Shown piece by piece: positions 23,896 through 36,305 of a stretch of 64,000 nucleotides of DNA (positions within the stretch are counted from its first letter, which is position 1; every line of letters begins with the position of its first letter). This stretch comes from Ectobius pallidus. Its lineage: Eukaryota; Arthropoda; Insecta; Blattodea; Ectobiidae. The stretch is from the NCBI GenBank assembly GCA_964059195.1, contig CAXKWD010000003.1, positions 23,976,606 through 24,040,605 of the forward strand. The letters are read 5' to 3'. The notes beneath the pieces are model-generated. The model made no database searches, was not told the DNA's origin, and saw only the letters and a list, made by a program, of their open reading frames with translations. A program made the position numbers and the translations under genes.

Positions 23896-25087
23896 CGACA
23901 TGGTATCAAGAGAATGAACAGATATTACAACTAACAGATACATCAAGAGCATAACCAAGAAAATATAACTACCAGTTTTTAAACAACAGTGTTTTTAAAC
24001 ATTCATTGAATATAGTTAACTACACTAAATACATCATCCTGACATGATGACTAGAGTGAAATGACTCATTCTACATTGTGAAAGACAGTGGATACAGGTT
24101 ACTAAAAATTTAATAGGTTTAAAGAGTCAATTTACAGTGACGTTTTATTCATGATATATAGTTTTAAAAACTTAAGTTTTAATTTGTGAAACTAATATTC
24201 ACAATAGGCCTAGTTTTTAAATTTATCTATTTGACTTGTCAATTTTATTAATTGACATTATTACAGTTATTATTTATAGTGAAGTTTACGTTAATGTATA
24301 TAACTTTTAAATTTTAAATTGTAATTAGTTTTCTTTACGTAGTTTGACTTTAATCCAATACTATTTATTACACTGACAAGCTATTGGTTTTAAATAAAAT
24401 AGCACTATATAATTGAAGTATCTTGCAGTCATTCTCATGAAAACCTAGCGCTGATATTTTGTCAACAAAATTAAGACTATTTGAGGGAATGAGGTGGTAC
24501 CTACTGACTTCATTATTATAAATTGCCCTCAAAGAATCAACATGAAATTCATTAATCAAATTTCTCACCTGGCTGCTAACCCGAGAAGAATATTTCCATA
24601 TGATTTCCATATGGTAGGCCAAGAAAACCTCAAGTCATACATTTGTACATATATCAAACATTTACCATTTTGTGAAACCTCTTCCACGTTGTCAGTCAAA
24701 CACCTTGCTTACATTGTGAATTGTGACAATAGAAATAGCTTTAGAATTTTTCCCAAATATTGAGTTGGGTCTAGCACGTATACTTCACTTTTTTTCACTG
24801 TGTTAACTTCCAATATATTGTTGAACCACAGCAACTGTTTAACGGTAGATTTCTAAGCCCTTCTACCTCCCATGAGTGGGATAACAGTTTATATTGTGCT
24901 ACTGTACCACATACAGGCAGTTTGTGTGCAGTCATTGAGATTAAGAGGTCCAGTTTCAATTATATAAAGAGCAGTATTAAAGTCTTACTGCAAGTTTCAA
25001 ATTAAAAGTGATTGAATATGCAGAGTGAATCTGAACAAGAGGAATATCAATAACAATTTTGTAGGACATTTCAGAGTTAGCTGATCG

Positions 25088-25119
25088 ATGATGATCACAA
25101 TGGTGATTGAAACTAGTTA
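25088..25119 (+). ncRNA. Degenerate hammerhead-like motif, possible PLE 3' end relic
   Basis: ATGATGA (first base differs from the core CTGATGA), stem II TCAC/GTGA, GAAA (25109-25112), then the palindrome ACTAGT and a T. The order and the palindromic stem III match the other PLE ends in this window, but stem I is not evident. Confidence 0.35.
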
Positions 25120-26989
25120 ATTATTATGTAAAAACTATAAAAGTGAAGTTTAAGTGTGTTACAAACCATAATATGCATGTTATGACTTCAATGTGTTCTT
25201 CCCAAAATCAGTATCTATAATTTTGTAATAGTTTAATAATTTTCTTTCATTAAACATGCATCCTGTTTAGGATTACAAAATTAGCACAAAAAAGTGCGTG
25301 AATTACACTAGTAAATATGGTAATATCCAAATTTAGTTACTTCTATGAACTGGAAGTTTTACTCCAAATAGCTTCGAACAATGCCATTTATGGTATTAGA
25401 AATGTTTAATTTTGCAGCAGTTTTTCTTACTTATACAGGTAGTTAAGTCACAAAGGTAAGAATCTGATTTCAACATACAAAATTCAAAGCATGTTACATA
25501 ATGTTTGTCTAATATATAAACTGGAAGTAAACTGTTAGACTGATGAAATCCTACGACTAATCACTTGTATTACAATTACACTGAGTAAGGGATTATATCA
25601 CATAAAAAGCCCTTACAAAACTATGAAATGAATTCCACAAATTATAGACAGTGTATTTCAAAAGGACTTTTATAACAACTCAGGGACATAAGGGGCTATT
25701 GTAGCAAGGCAAGTTAAACTCTTGAGACGTGCAGAAACAAGTACCGTAGGTGCAAATTACCCCTCTTTTCCCATATGAACCTGTAAGCTAATCCTCAGAG
25801 TCTGAGAGCAAATTTGTATATGTAGGAAAGAGCAGATCGATTTTCTCCACTGTTACAAGGCTTTGAAATCAATTTATTATTCAAATGTGTTTTAATGTTA
25901 TTTGCTGTTGGCTGCAGCCACTTGCCACTAACAAAAATGCATGAAGCATTTCACAGTCTGGTTTATTTGTAAATTGACTGGGTGGTAAGAGCAAAGAAGG
26001 GAAGTAGAATTTTAGCTAAAGGCATGGTCAAAGCACAGCCCGAAGATTCACATACATTTTATTTAACTTTCACGCTATATTGAAATCCTGATCATTTCGG
26101 TTTTTTGGTACTAAATGGATCAGCAATGTTCCATGCATACACAAATGTTTTAAAGATATATATAGCAACTGGAAGCACTATTAACAAAATCAGGTAAACT
26201 GATGTAACAAAGTGCCAGAATGCTCTTTTTTTAATCAGTGATAATTGCAATTATGATAGGCCCATGCAGAAAAGAAGTTATTTTTGTAATAGATCTCCGA
26301 GTTAAGCCCCAGATAGATTCATTAAGCAGGGCTTGGGGAAGAACAAAGGTCTAAAGTTTGATTCTTAACCTTAATTCATGCTCGTATGAAATATATAAAT
26401 AAGAAATTCTTTAAATAAGTCGACATTTCACAAAATGCACTGGCAATAAAATTAACGATGTAAGTATAGATCTACGATTCGCTGACATGTTTGTTTTAGG
26501 TTTAAAGCAGCCATATAGGTTATGAATGAACTAAAGTCAATCTGAAATCAATCTGTCAGAATTACACTAAGTCTATTGCTTGCACAGGAGGGCTTAAGAA
26601 AAATACTATCAATAAAGTATAATGTCCTGCAATTTGATAGAATGCACAATATTATATGAACAGCTGCTGCATTTATTAATGCCTAGATAAGTGATCAACA
26701 ATGTGATACCTTATGTTACTGTGGGTCATGCAATATTGTGGCATTTTATACCCATTATTGTGTTTGTATGCTGTCAAATGGGCTGGAAAGAACTTCTGGA
26801 AATAAAAGCATGCTCTTTAATAAGTAATTTCGTATATTATTTCTACTTACAGAAACTCATACATCTGAACTTTTCTGTTTACATTAGTTACGGGAGCTTG
26901 GCCGATAATTGGCTGTCCGCGAGCCAATCAAAATACTTCAGATCTTTGGAGAACAAAGATTATATTATTACACATGTAACCGTTAATAA

Positions 26990-27150
26990 GTCGTTATTCC
27001 GGTACCGATCAACCGATTTGGTCCAAAATCAATAGGCTTCTCCCCATGGATGTTATAAATGCACATACCAAGTTTCATGAAAATCTGATTAGAGTATTTG
27101 AGTTATAGCGTGTACAGAAAGATATTTTCCTGTTCCCCACACAATGCCTG
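26990..27150 (+). repeat. Dispersed repeat, copy 1 (copy 2 at 33395-33570)
   Basis: Shared blocks are TCCGGTACCG, TCAAC, TTGGTCCAAAAT, GGGCTTCT-like, CCATGG, TTTGAGTTAT and CATTTTCCTG. Both copies lie on the + strand. The family is not identified. Confidence 0.5.
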
Positions 27151-27844
27151 ACTTTGAATTCAACCACCATAGATACTGTAACAATCGGGAAAATGAATTG
27201 GTTATGCATGAGTTGGTTACGCCTACTACTAGATGGACCTGGTCTGGTTGAGGTAAGAAAGAAAGGTCATTTCAATCAATGTTACAACACAGTATTTGCA
27301 AAGATATGTACCATCGTTCATTCTTCAAACAGATCCCACCTGTCTCTCATTATTCATTGTATTCAATTAGCTTTTGGCCTAGATATTGAAAATATAAAAC
27401 ATTACGCTGATCTCCATCTTGGAAAGAAAACCACGTTTTTCTCACTTTACAGCTCCTTCACATCTTACCACGGTAAAAGTTGAAACCAAGCATGGTGCAC
27501 AAAAGTATGACTTTACTGGGGGAAACTAAGCAACTTTACCACGATACGCTGAATACCGAGGTTGGTGCACTCGGCCATTACTGATTTCAAATGTTTACAT
27601 TTTAGTCTGGATAGATTCAGAATTATATTGCATATTCTTTTATGCTGGTGGCTTCATAGGTTAAAACAGTTGTTTATGAAAGAAGGGCTAAAAGAAGGAT
27701 TTTATTTTGCGAGTAGGTTATGTTTGCGGAATGAGCTCGTAAGGGCAAGTGAAGCAATCTTATGAGCAAAATAAAATAATTTTACCACGTGTATATTATT
27801 TTTAAACAGACATTAACATCTGCAAGATAATAATAAATATTATT

Positions 27845-27960
27845 GTAATGCACCTGTCCCTGTGCCCTCTCTCGGAAAATAAGTGTAACAAAATTAGTAT
27901 AGGTAATGAAACCACCGTTTGGAGGCCCTTATGCCCCACCATAGGGCTTACAGGACCAAG
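27845..27960 (-). repeat. Dispersed repeat, inverted relative to 39985-40100
   Basis: The segment containing GTATAGGTAATGAAACC and GGGGC...CTTA is found in inverted orientation at 39985-40100 (GGTTTCATTACCTATAC). The family is not identified. Confidence 0.5.
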
Positions 27961-28573
27961 TCATCATCATTATTGTAATGAATTACATACCATAGAGCCA
28001 AACGTGTTGCAGCACGCAGGCAGGTGTTATTTTTCTCTTCCAATCACCATGAGAAATTTCACATTCAAAAAGGCTTAGTGAATTTTGAAATTGACAATTT
28101 TTATCAAACTGAGTATTTAATAGTCATATTGCTCAGAGGAACACCATTGGAAGGACTGTAATAATTATAATCATGCAAAATGCATCAACTGCATCAAAGC
28201 CAACTCCTTCATACACAAAATCTCAAAAAAACTAAACACCATCCACAGCGGCTTCAGCAAGGATTGCCCACACTTCACAGAATACAATTGATTGTAATAA
28301 GTAAAACTGAATTCTGGTCAAAGAAGATTTAAGATATATAAGATATGTAGGCTATTTTCAGTACATTATACAGATTTATTAATTTTTAATTAAGTTCTTA
28401 GCCTAGAATTTAAGTATTTTTGTTTACCTAAAATTTTATTTTGTTCAACATTGTTCGAAGTTCATAACCTAGAAATTAAGTATAAATATGTACCTAAAAT
28501 TAATTTTGTTCAAATTGTTCAATTTATGTACTCAACAAAGCCATGTAAACCAATTACATTTGGCTAATAAATT

Positions 28574-29118
28574 TTGAAAATCTTAATATACTCTCAACTC
28601 AATAATCAACACTGTAAAGCGACTATGGTACATCTATGTCTTACACAAAACAAGACTGACATCTTCTTTAACCAAGAACCACACTGCTACGATAGTACTC
28701 CCTCTCTCTCACCCTCAAACTACACTTCCTTCCACGATAACACCAACAATGTACCTAGGGCTAGCCTGCTCAAAAGGAATGAAATTCCCCATAAATTTAT
28801 ATTTATGCACAAATTTTCCACTCCCCACAACATAATAAGTAGCTACATCAACCCCCTTTACATATCGCCATTTCATACCTCCCTATAACACTTTAGAACA
28901 AGTCCCCTCACACATAGAAACCTTCCCATTTCATCTGAGGCCTTGAGACAAACAGTCATCACAGTTTGTGGTATAGTCTAACTACAGATGCCAGAGAGCT
29001 AATGCTGGTTGATTTTATGACCCAACATGGCTTACTTATCGCCAACGAAAAGGGCTGCCCTACTTTTTCAAACCCACTAGGAGTAAGTTGGATAGACATT
29101 TGTTCAGTTGTTGGTTGA
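28574..29118 (+). pseudogene. R1-type non-LTR retrotransposon: N-terminal endonuclease region (decayed)
   Basis: The frame reads NNQHCKATMVHLCLTQNKTD and then IFFNQEPHCYD, matching the start of the apurinic-like endonuclease of R1/jockey-type ORF2 (QxNLQHCKAA...DIxLIQEPW; the glutamate of QEP is catalytic). Further on, after frameshifts, LMLVDFMTQHGLLIANEKG and PTFSNPLGVSWIDI match the later part of the same domain (LIDFxxxxxLLxxN...PTFxxxxGxSWIDxT). At about 29120 the match breaks down in a T/G-rich tract. The element resumes at about 29920. It is dead, with multiple frameshifts and stops. Confidence 0.7.
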
Positions 29119-29584
29119 GAAAAGACTAAATTTCATCTTTTTTTTGGGGGGGGGGGGAGGGTGGGGAGGGAAAGGAAGGATCAGTGTTAAATTTTTGCAC
29201 AGGTTTACTAAACAATCCATGGACGATACGGAATTTTCTTCCCAGCAGACAGTTTTTAGCAGTGAGTCACCTGGTTCGAGGGTTGAACTAAAACGTCGTG
29301 TAGTTACACCTTGTATATCCATTGTAAATAAAGTGAATTATAATATATTTTAATAGTATTGGCATGAAAGTTCCTTGATGTCATTAAAAATTATGCATGT
29401 GTAAGGATTTCCATTTTCTTTTATTCCGTTTCAAGATGGTGGACATTTTTATGTAATATCCAGCTTCTTTCAATGATTCTAGCCAAATGTTCATGCTATG
29501 AAGATTTCCAGAGCCAGATAGTGCTCACTTCGTAAATATTGTACGTCAATGATAGGGATGCCTACATGATAATGAATAGTGATA

Positions 29585-29762
29585 ATGAAGATTCGTTTTA
29601 GTCTTTTAATTATTTATTTACTGTGTCTAACAATATAATTAAAAATAAAATTATGTAAAAATGATTAATGTCATTACTTACGTTTCTGTTAAATAAATAA
29701 TTTAAATTAAACATACAGAGACTGAGTAAATAATCACGGGTTAAGTCGCGAGCGCCTGCTAG
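29585..29762 (+). mobile_element. Helitron 3' end nested in the R1-type element
   Basis: It ends GCGAGCGCCTGCTAG followed by T and shares a block (TTCTGTTAAATAAAT, then GAGTAAATAATC) with 10500-10712. It lies between the endonuclease and reverse-transcriptase parts of the non-LTR element, consistent with a nested insertion. The 5' end is not defined. Confidence 0.5.
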
Positions 29763-29919
29763 TCTATGTAATAAGTTTCCTGTCTGCCATGCCCAGCTAA
29801 ATCCCTGCTGCCAAGATCTGATATTCTTAACATAGATGCAAAAGTCGGTGAGTTACACAAAACGAGCATCTTGTTACATAAAAAGACATAGTATATAGAA
29901 TACGTCACATAAATAAAGC

Positions 29920-30061
29920 GATAACAAAGGTGGCCAATAAGGCTATCAGCAAAAACCTCCCACAAGGATCCATAGTAAGACGGTGGACCCCAGAACTCAT
30001 GCCAGACGTCGAGCCTTTCAAAGGGCTAACAAACCAAGCAGACAAAGACTATACGAATCAT
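29920..30061 (+). pseudogene. R1-type element: linker before the reverse transcriptase, part 1
   Basis: The frame reads ISKNLPQGSIVRRWTPEL, then NQADKDYTNH, the (R)xxWTPEL-type linker between endonuclease and RT in R1-like ORF2. It is cut by the PLE at 30062; the sequence ACTATACGAATCAT at its end recurs at 31710, where the same reading (YTNHTEYTLEHIQ) continues. Confidence 0.6.
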
Positions 30062-30134
30062 TAGATATAAATGATGAGGTCCTTACTTTCCACACGCAAA
30101 ATTAAATTATAATAGAATATAAAAAATAGATAAA

Positions 30135-31595
30135 GTGGAAGAAGGATATTGTATGTTCAGTCTGGATGTTTGCAACTTATACCCGAGTATACCAAGGGAA
30201 CTAGCGGGAGAGTTTCTAGCACAGTGGTTATCCAGCAAGGGAATTGATCATATCATTGTTAATGAATACTGTAGATGGTACGAGATATGTACAAAGTACA
30301 ACGTTTTTCAATTCAACAGCACTATATACCAACAGATAGAGGGCCTAAGTATGGGTAATCCAATTTCAGGTTACATAGCGAATCTTTTCATGCATCACAT
30401 TGAAACACCGATTATCTAAAAGTTTAAACAAGACATTGTGTCATACATGAGGTATGTTGATGACATTTTCGTAATTGCAAGAGGGGATAAATGTGATGAG
30501 ATGGTAAATGATTTCAATAAAAGTCACCAAAGATTGAAATTCACCTATGAGAATGCCATTGACCAACGTTTAAGTTTATTGGACTTAGATATTAGTATGG
30601 TAGGAACATTTATTAAAGTGGCAGTGTTCAGAAAACCTAACCAAGGAAGGCTGTACATACATGCGAAATCGGCCCACCACTGGTCCACGAAATTAAATGT
30701 GTGGCGTAACTTTATTAATCGTGCATATAAGATATGTAATAATGAGGATGATCTAAACAGGTAGAAGAACCATATAATCGAACTGGCAGTCTTGAACGGG
30801 TATAATGAAGGAGATATTCTGAAACTATGGAGCGAGGGTACGAGGAATAGTTTGGAAGTGAACCAAAAAGTTGAAAACAAGAACAAAAAGGAAAAAGAAA
30901 AACGAAATTCAAGTAGTAAGTATGTGTCAGCGGTATATGTTCCAGGACAAAGTGAAAAAATTGGGAAAGTTTTACGGAAATACAATGTGACCCCAGCTTA
31001 TCGGCCCAAAAAAACAATAGGAAGCATATTCACGCAATATAAGCATTTGGGTAAGAATGGTGATAAAATGAAAGGTATGGGCGTCTATGCCATTTCATGC
31101 ATGGATTGTGAGGGCATATACATTGGTGAAACGGGAAGATCATTCGATATAAGGTTACGGGAACATGAAAGAGACTTTAGAAATGGGAAAGGAAGTACAG
31201 GGTTAAGTCAACATTTAATTAGTGAAAACCACAGGATTGGCGATTTCAGAATAATAAAAAACGAGAGCGATCGCATTCGGCGGAAAATATGCGAGGCGAA
31301 GCATATTTTGGAAGTAAAGGAAAGATGCCTTAATAATTACGAAGGTGACTTAGGTGAGACATGGTTACAGGTTATAAAGAACGTGGGCAAAAAAGACACG
31401 GTTCCACGGTTTCCAAGACCCATGGATTGTTTAGAATCTGATTTCAATATACCGAATGAATGGGTTACGGAACACTACAAGTACAACGCTCCACGTGATC
31501 GCGAGTCGATGTCTCAGATCGATCAACAACAACAACAGCAACAGCAACAGGAGCCCTTCCTTGATGACTTCGCGGACGTTAGTCAGTTGGCTTGA
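30135..31595 (+). pseudogene. Penelope-like RT plus GIY-YIG protein, two in-frame stops
   Basis: One frame throughout, interrupted by TAA 30417-30419 and TAG 30762-30764. RT motifs in order: A (FSLDVCNLYPSIPREL), B (GLSMGNPISGYIANLFM), C with the catalytic YVDD (YMRYVDDIFVIA), then FRKPNQGRLYIHA in the thumb region. The last open part (30792-31595) encodes a GIY-YIG nuclease: MGVYAISCMDCEGIYIGETG, RSFDIRLREHERDF, and the downstream ENHRIGDF segment. A glutamine run (CAA/CAG repeat at about 31525-31550) lies near the C-terminus. PLEs copy RNA at a nick made by this endonuclease. The missing RT N-terminal half is due to 5' truncation. Confidence 0.85.
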
Positions 31596-31624
31596 GAAAG
31601 ATCCGGTGGTCGGATTGAAACGTA
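31591..31624 (+). ncRNA. Decayed hammerhead-like motif at PLE 3' end
   Basis: Stem I GGC/GCC (31589-31591 with 31625-31627), core TTGAGAA (two changes from CTGANGA), stem II GATCCG/CGGATT, GAAA (31617-31620), palindromic ACGT and an A at the cleavage position. The core changes make activity doubtful. Confidence 0.45.
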
Positions 31625-31723
31625 GCCTGTGTTTTAGTGTTTAACTTTTAACTATTTTGCATCCACGCTATAAGTGTTTTATCTATTTTTTATATTCTAT
31701 TACAATTTAACTATACGAATCAT

Positions 31724-33208
31724 ACAGAGTACACCTTAGAACATATACAGGGGCAGTACTCACTACAAAAAGAGAAAGTTGGCACGACTTTGTATCAGAA
31801 CAAAGTGCAACCAACAACTGGGGGTTGCCTATCGCAACCAAGCAAACTAAAATAATTGACAGTAACAAGCAGCCTCAAAAAGAGGAATGGGAGCCAAGCA
31901 GAGACATGGGACGATATAGCTAGCATGCTACTGGAAACACTTGTACGATGATCTGAAAGATGAAACAGAGGAACAAACACAAATAAGACTAGAACTCCAA
32001 CAAGAGTATGTTAATAACGAAAACACCGAACCATTTAACACCACAGACTTACAAACAGCTCTTGATAGAACAGAAAGTAAAAGAGCTCCTGGATCTGATG
32101 GCATAAACCCAGAGCTAGTAATGCAAGGAGGTGAAGCACCTCATGCACAACTCCTAGACATCTACCTATATAAGGCTTGCCTTAGACTACATGTTTCCAA
32201 TCGTGTGGAAAAAAGATACCCCTTTGCCCCTTCTAAAATCAAAAGATAAAGACGCGAACAATCCGCGATCCTAGAGATCAATCTGCTTGCTTCCGGTCCT
32301 GGGAAAGATCCTGGAAAGACTTTTTATTTCCAAGATTACAACAAAAATTGGAAATGTCATAATCCGATGTCCAATTTGGATTTTGACCGGATAGGTCCAC
32401 AGAGGATGCCATAGGTAAACTACAAGGCATTGTTAGAAATTCATATTTAAATTTGTTAACATAGAAGGCGCCTGTGATAATGTATGGTGGCCTCTCGTCT
32501 TAAAGCGATTAAAATAAATTGAATGTCCCTCAGACATTTATGAAGTAATAAAAAACTATTTCCAAAATAGGGAAGTAACAATAAAGAACAACTCGGAAAG
32601 TAAATGAAAGTATGTAATCGAAGGATGCCCACAGGGCTCAGTGTGAGGGTTGAAATTTTGGAACCTCATATTTGAACAAGCTTAGAAAGCATATTCCGAC
32701 AAGGATTGTAGAAGCAGAAATTACAACTGAAACCTACAACATGAAAAACAAAAAGGAGCTTAACTTCCAGCTTAGAGAACACACACTTACAGTGTGGGAG
32801 AGACATTGGAAAGACACACCACCAAGAGGGCTAATAACAAAAGATTACTTTCCCAGCATTACAGTTAGACTTACACAGAAACACTTGTGGGTAAACTACT
32901 CAACAACATAATTTTACTCTGGATATGGTTACTTCACAGCTAACCTATATAGGTTCAAACTAGCAGAGGACTTCCTCTGCTATTGTGAAGAGGACACTAT
33001 GTACCACGCGTTATATACGTGCCTGTGATATAGAGAAGCACACCGGAATCTTATACAAATAGTAACACAAGCTGAAGAAAGATGGCTACCAGAACTCATG
33101 TTCTGGACAACGAAACAAGCACATGAAGTATTTGAAGATTACACCACACAAGTGATAGGAACTTGGAGACAAGAAGAAATAGACGATGCCCAGACACACC
33201 AATCTTGA
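31724..33208 (+). pseudogene. R1-type non-LTR retrotransposon: reverse transcriptase and C-terminus (decayed)
   Basis: It continues the frame broken at 30061. Recognisable pieces: FNTTDLQTALDRTESKRAPG followed by SDGINPELV (RT domain 0/1: ALxxxxxxKAPGxDGI), VLGKILERLFISKI, VIEGCPQGSV (RT motif B: GCPQGSxxGPxLW), and after an internal deletion the C-terminal part WERHWKDTPPRGLITKDYFP, then a CxC-x6-H-x4-C knuckle (LCYCEEDTMYHALYTC) and a stop at 33206-33208. The FxDD-containing palm segment is not recognisable. Multiple frameshifts and stops; non-functional. Confidence 0.7.
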
Positions 33209-33394
33209 GACTTGCTGATAATGAGATGTACCCTGGGAGATTGCTCAAGCTCCCAGGGAAAACCGAGCACATTCTAGGCAATTGCCTGAAGTGCCCGGTG
33301 TGCTGCGAGAACACCTCACAGCGGCCGATCCAAGTGAGGTTTTCTGGGGTTTTCCTCGCTGTAACAGGTGATGGATAAGCTGCTAAATTGGGCA

Positions 33395-33570
33395 TTACTC
33401 CGGTACCGGTCAACTGATATGGTCCAAAATAAATGGGCTTCTTTCCATGGCCGTTAAAAAAAATGTATGTACCAATTTAATGAAAATCCAATAAAGTATA
33501 TTTGAGTTATCGTGTGTACAGACACATGGACACACAGATAGACATTTTCCTGCCACCCACACAATCTCAT
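33395..33570 (+). repeat. Dispersed repeat, copy 2 (copy 1 at 26990-27150)
   Basis: See copy 1 for the shared blocks. The GC-richer stretch before it (33210-33390, with TTTTCTGGGGTTTTCCTCGC) was not identified; it could be the 3' tail of the R1-type element. Confidence 0.45.
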
Positions 33571-33642
33571 AAAGTACCATTCTGGCACTTAATAAGTATG
33601 TTATCATGTACTGTATTAATTTAATACTTTTTATTATTTCAG

Positions 33643-33761
33643 AGGGCCAACCGGATCTGCATTTGAAGGTCATATATTAGAGGAAAGATTGATTTTTTCC
33701 CTGGAGTACCCATTCCGTCCGCCTCAGATGATCTCTGATTCACAAATATGGCATCCCAATG
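33643..33761 (+). CDS. Ubiquitin-conjugating enzyme (E2), exon 3 of copy 1
   Basis: After TTTCAG the frame reads GPTGSAFEGHILEERLIFSL, then EYPFRPPQMISDSQIWHPN. This is the beta-sheet core of the UBC fold, with the YPFxPPxM loop and the HPN tripeptide just before the catalytic cysteine. It is joined in phase (G|TG) to exon 4 at 38278, giving HPNVDEDGTICLSIL. The incoming phase (CG|A) fits exon 2 as seen at 51906-51987. Exon 3 itself is open, but its partner exon 4 carries stops, so this copy is probably a pseudogene. The intron after it is expanded by a 4.1-kb hAT-like insertion. Confidence 0.85.
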
Positions 33762-34856
33762 GTATGTGTAGAAAATTGCTTTTGCTTCTTAACAACATTA
33801 ATACAACAATGGCTACTTATTTATATTAACTTAAAATTCTTGGCAAATGTGTCTTGTGAATGATTTTTCATCAAACATTTCTTAAAATACATTTTATTTT
33901 GTTTCCCTTTTTTGATAGCCTACTCTAATTTAATTAATTTTAACACTGACAGTGAAAATATTCTTTGGAACAGTGTTGTCATTTAAACACACTTGTACTA
34001 TTATAATATCCTTGTGTTCCTTAAATTTTATTGTTTGTGTTTTCTTACTTTTTTATCTTAAGAGTTCAATTGCATTCTGGTACATAGGCATCGGCAGAGG
34101 AGGGCAAGGGGGCAGAAGCCCTCCTCCGGATTCTGGGATGTCTCATGTTCCTATTAATTTTTTGGTACTCTATTCCTCTGTCAACCTACAGTTGTTACAG
34201 CGGGAATAAAAATATAAACCATATAGTTATGGCTCTAATGGTTCTTCTAAGAGATTAGATCTATTGGTCTATCTCTGAACCAATTTGTCGCAAAAGCTAC
34301 TAACTTGATAGAGCTGAAATTTTGCTTGAACATAGTTTTTAAAGGCTATCCAGAAAGGTTATAGGACTATCTCCACTAATTCACCTAATATATAATTAAA
34401 ATTTATTTTCCGTTAAAATGACAAAAAACCATAACACATAACAAATAAAAGAAGTATAAAATATATCATGATCTACTGTAAAACCAAAGATGTTTTCTCT
34501 CTTTATATTGTTACTCACTAGAACTAATTGTTTACAGTAAGTGAAATAATTTTACCGAGATATAAATTTATACATGGGATGCTTATAATAAGAGTAAAAA
34601 TTTTATTTAAAACTTTTTTTGAAAAAATCTGGAAGGGTAGTAATAAGCACACACTCTGAATACGCGCATTTTGCAATATGGCCTATTGTTCTATATCAGA
34701 ATGTGAAGTAAGAAAAATGTATTGGTAATGCTTAAAGTAAAGAAAGTTACGAGAGAGCATTAATCAGATTTTATTTGGGTTATGTATCCTTCGGGGTTGC
34801 GATGTGATCATTTTTACAACCAATTTACATGAAGAGAATGTCATACATAATAATTA

Positions 34857-35320
34857 TCTACTCTTATACAATTCAACGGCCCTCAATAGCGTGTTCACTC
34901 GCCCCTCACTTTGTGAGACATCGGGTATACTCAGCGATGTTCGTCTCTCACAGTGTAAACTTTCACGAAGAGTACAAAATTAGGAAAACCGTTTCTTTAT
35001 TATGTAAGGCCTAAGTGAAATGAACACTATGAGCAAATATTCTAATTTTATTTTTACTTACAATTTTCATAGCTCTGAACCACAAACATCTACTCTTATA
35101 CAATTCAACGGCCCTAAATAGCATGCTCACTCGCTCCCTCACTTTGTGAGACATCGGGTATACTCGGCGATGTTCGTCTCTCGCAGTCTAAACTTTCACG
35201 AAGAGTACAAAATTAGGAAAACCGTTTCTTTATTATGTAAGGCCTAAGTGAAATGAACACAATGAACAAATATTCTAATTTTATTTTTACTTACAATTTT
35301 CACAGCTCTGAAACACAAAC
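34857..35320. repeat. Tandem duplication, period 232 bp
   Basis: Two adjacent copies (34857-35088, 35089-35320) share TCTACTCTTATACAATTCAA, GAGACATCGGGTATACTC and AAACCGTTTCTTTATTATGT with few differences. A GGCGGGCGAAGCCGCGGGCA stretch at about 35379-35398 resembles a Helitron 3' hairpin, but the following CTAG is degraded. Confidence 0.8.
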
Positions 35321-35795
35321 ATTTTTAATCAACTGCCAGTGTAAATTTCTTAAAAATCCTGGAGTCAATTAATAATGGCGGGCGAAGCCGCGGGCACCAA
35401 GTATAATATATTGATAGTTTAACCCTGGAAGTATCGCAGACAGTAAAAATAAAAAAAATAAATAAAAAATAAAAAAAACCAGTCCTTCCCTTGAAAAATT
35501 ATATAATTTCTGAAAATTACACTGAATTTATCAAATCAAATTCATCTGTCAACAAACAGTTGAGAAACGATACGTATTATCAGTGTTCACAGGTAGCTTT
35601 GGAACTGCATAAAAATTAAGATATAATTAATTTCTGAAATCTACGTACTGGTAGGAACGAATTATATTCTAAAAGAAAAAGCGTGATACATCCAGATAAG
35701 GAAGCATTGAAACATGGTTCACCATAATTCCTGTGTTCCTTCCAAGAGGCCACGATTAAATATTGGGGAATCGATTATAGAACAGAACGAAAAAG

Positions 35796-36101
35796 AGGAA
35801 TAGAAAAGAGTACCTTATATCCAGAATAGATTTATCACCAACAGATACTGGTCTGCCATTTAAACTTACAAGAAGGCAGTTTCCTGTAAGGGTAGCCTTC
35901 GCAATGATGATTACTAAGTCCCAAGGACAGACTTTAGATAAGGTCAGAATTTATTTGCCAGAACCAGTGTTTATGCATGGACAACTATATGTAGAATTTT
36001 CGAGAGTGAGACGTTCAGAGGATGTAAGAGTTAAGGTGGAAAACACATCAGAACAGGGGAAGTTACTTCACTATTCTGATGCAGTATTCACAAAAATGTA
36101 G
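35796..36101 (+). pseudogene. Helitron helicase (PIF1-like) C-terminal fragment
   Basis: The frame reads LSPTDTGLPFKLTRRQFPVR, then VAFAMMITKSQGQTLDKV and YLPEPVFMHGQLYVEFSRVR, ending at TAG-free sequence with a TAG at 36099-36101. The FPVRxAFAMTINKSQGQT and HGQLYVAxSR blocks are the last helicase motifs (V and VI) of PIF1-family helicases carried by Helitrons; the arginine of FSRVR is the arginine-finger position. The Rep nuclease and helicase motifs I-IV are missing. Nested inside the hAT-like element. Confidence 0.8.
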
Positions 36102-36305
36102 TATATGATGAGATATTTTAAATAAAAATTGATGAAGCCAGCACTGACTTTTGTAAATGTATTGTCAGTGCCTTCTGGATTCTAGACCTGTAAGCATCAT
36201 TTTAACCGTGGCAAAGTCACAGGCTATTTTCTGGTATTATACTAAGAGGCGTATTCAAATACATGAAGGCTTGTATAAATACAGTTCCATGGACTATTAC
36301 ATCAC

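Larger units (their letters stand above)
23896..28080. other. No supported gene; relic repeats
   Basis: AT-rich. A PLE-like hammerhead relic lies at 25088-25119. Open frames of 114 codons (26691) and 109 codons (27154) show no motif. Two dispersed repeats occur at 26990-27150 and 27845-27960. Confidence 0.4.
30062..31709 (+). mobile_element. 5'-truncated Penelope-like element with 14-bp TSD
   Basis: Flanked by an exact 14-bp duplication ACTATACGAATCAT (30048-30061 and 31710-31723) and inserted into the R1-type frame. It contains the C-terminal half of the RT, a linker, a GIY-YIG endonuclease and a 3' end with a hammerhead-like motif. Confidence 0.85.

Noticed and set aside
26691..27483. Frames of 114 and 109 codons
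   Set aside because: No motif and no splice support; the region between them overlaps a dispersed repeat.
29104..29353. Frames over the T/G-rich tract
   Set aside because: Polyglycine/polyproline produced by a homopolymer run.
30545..31017. Antisense 146- and 100-codon frames
   Set aside because: Shadows of the PLE protein on the opposite strand.
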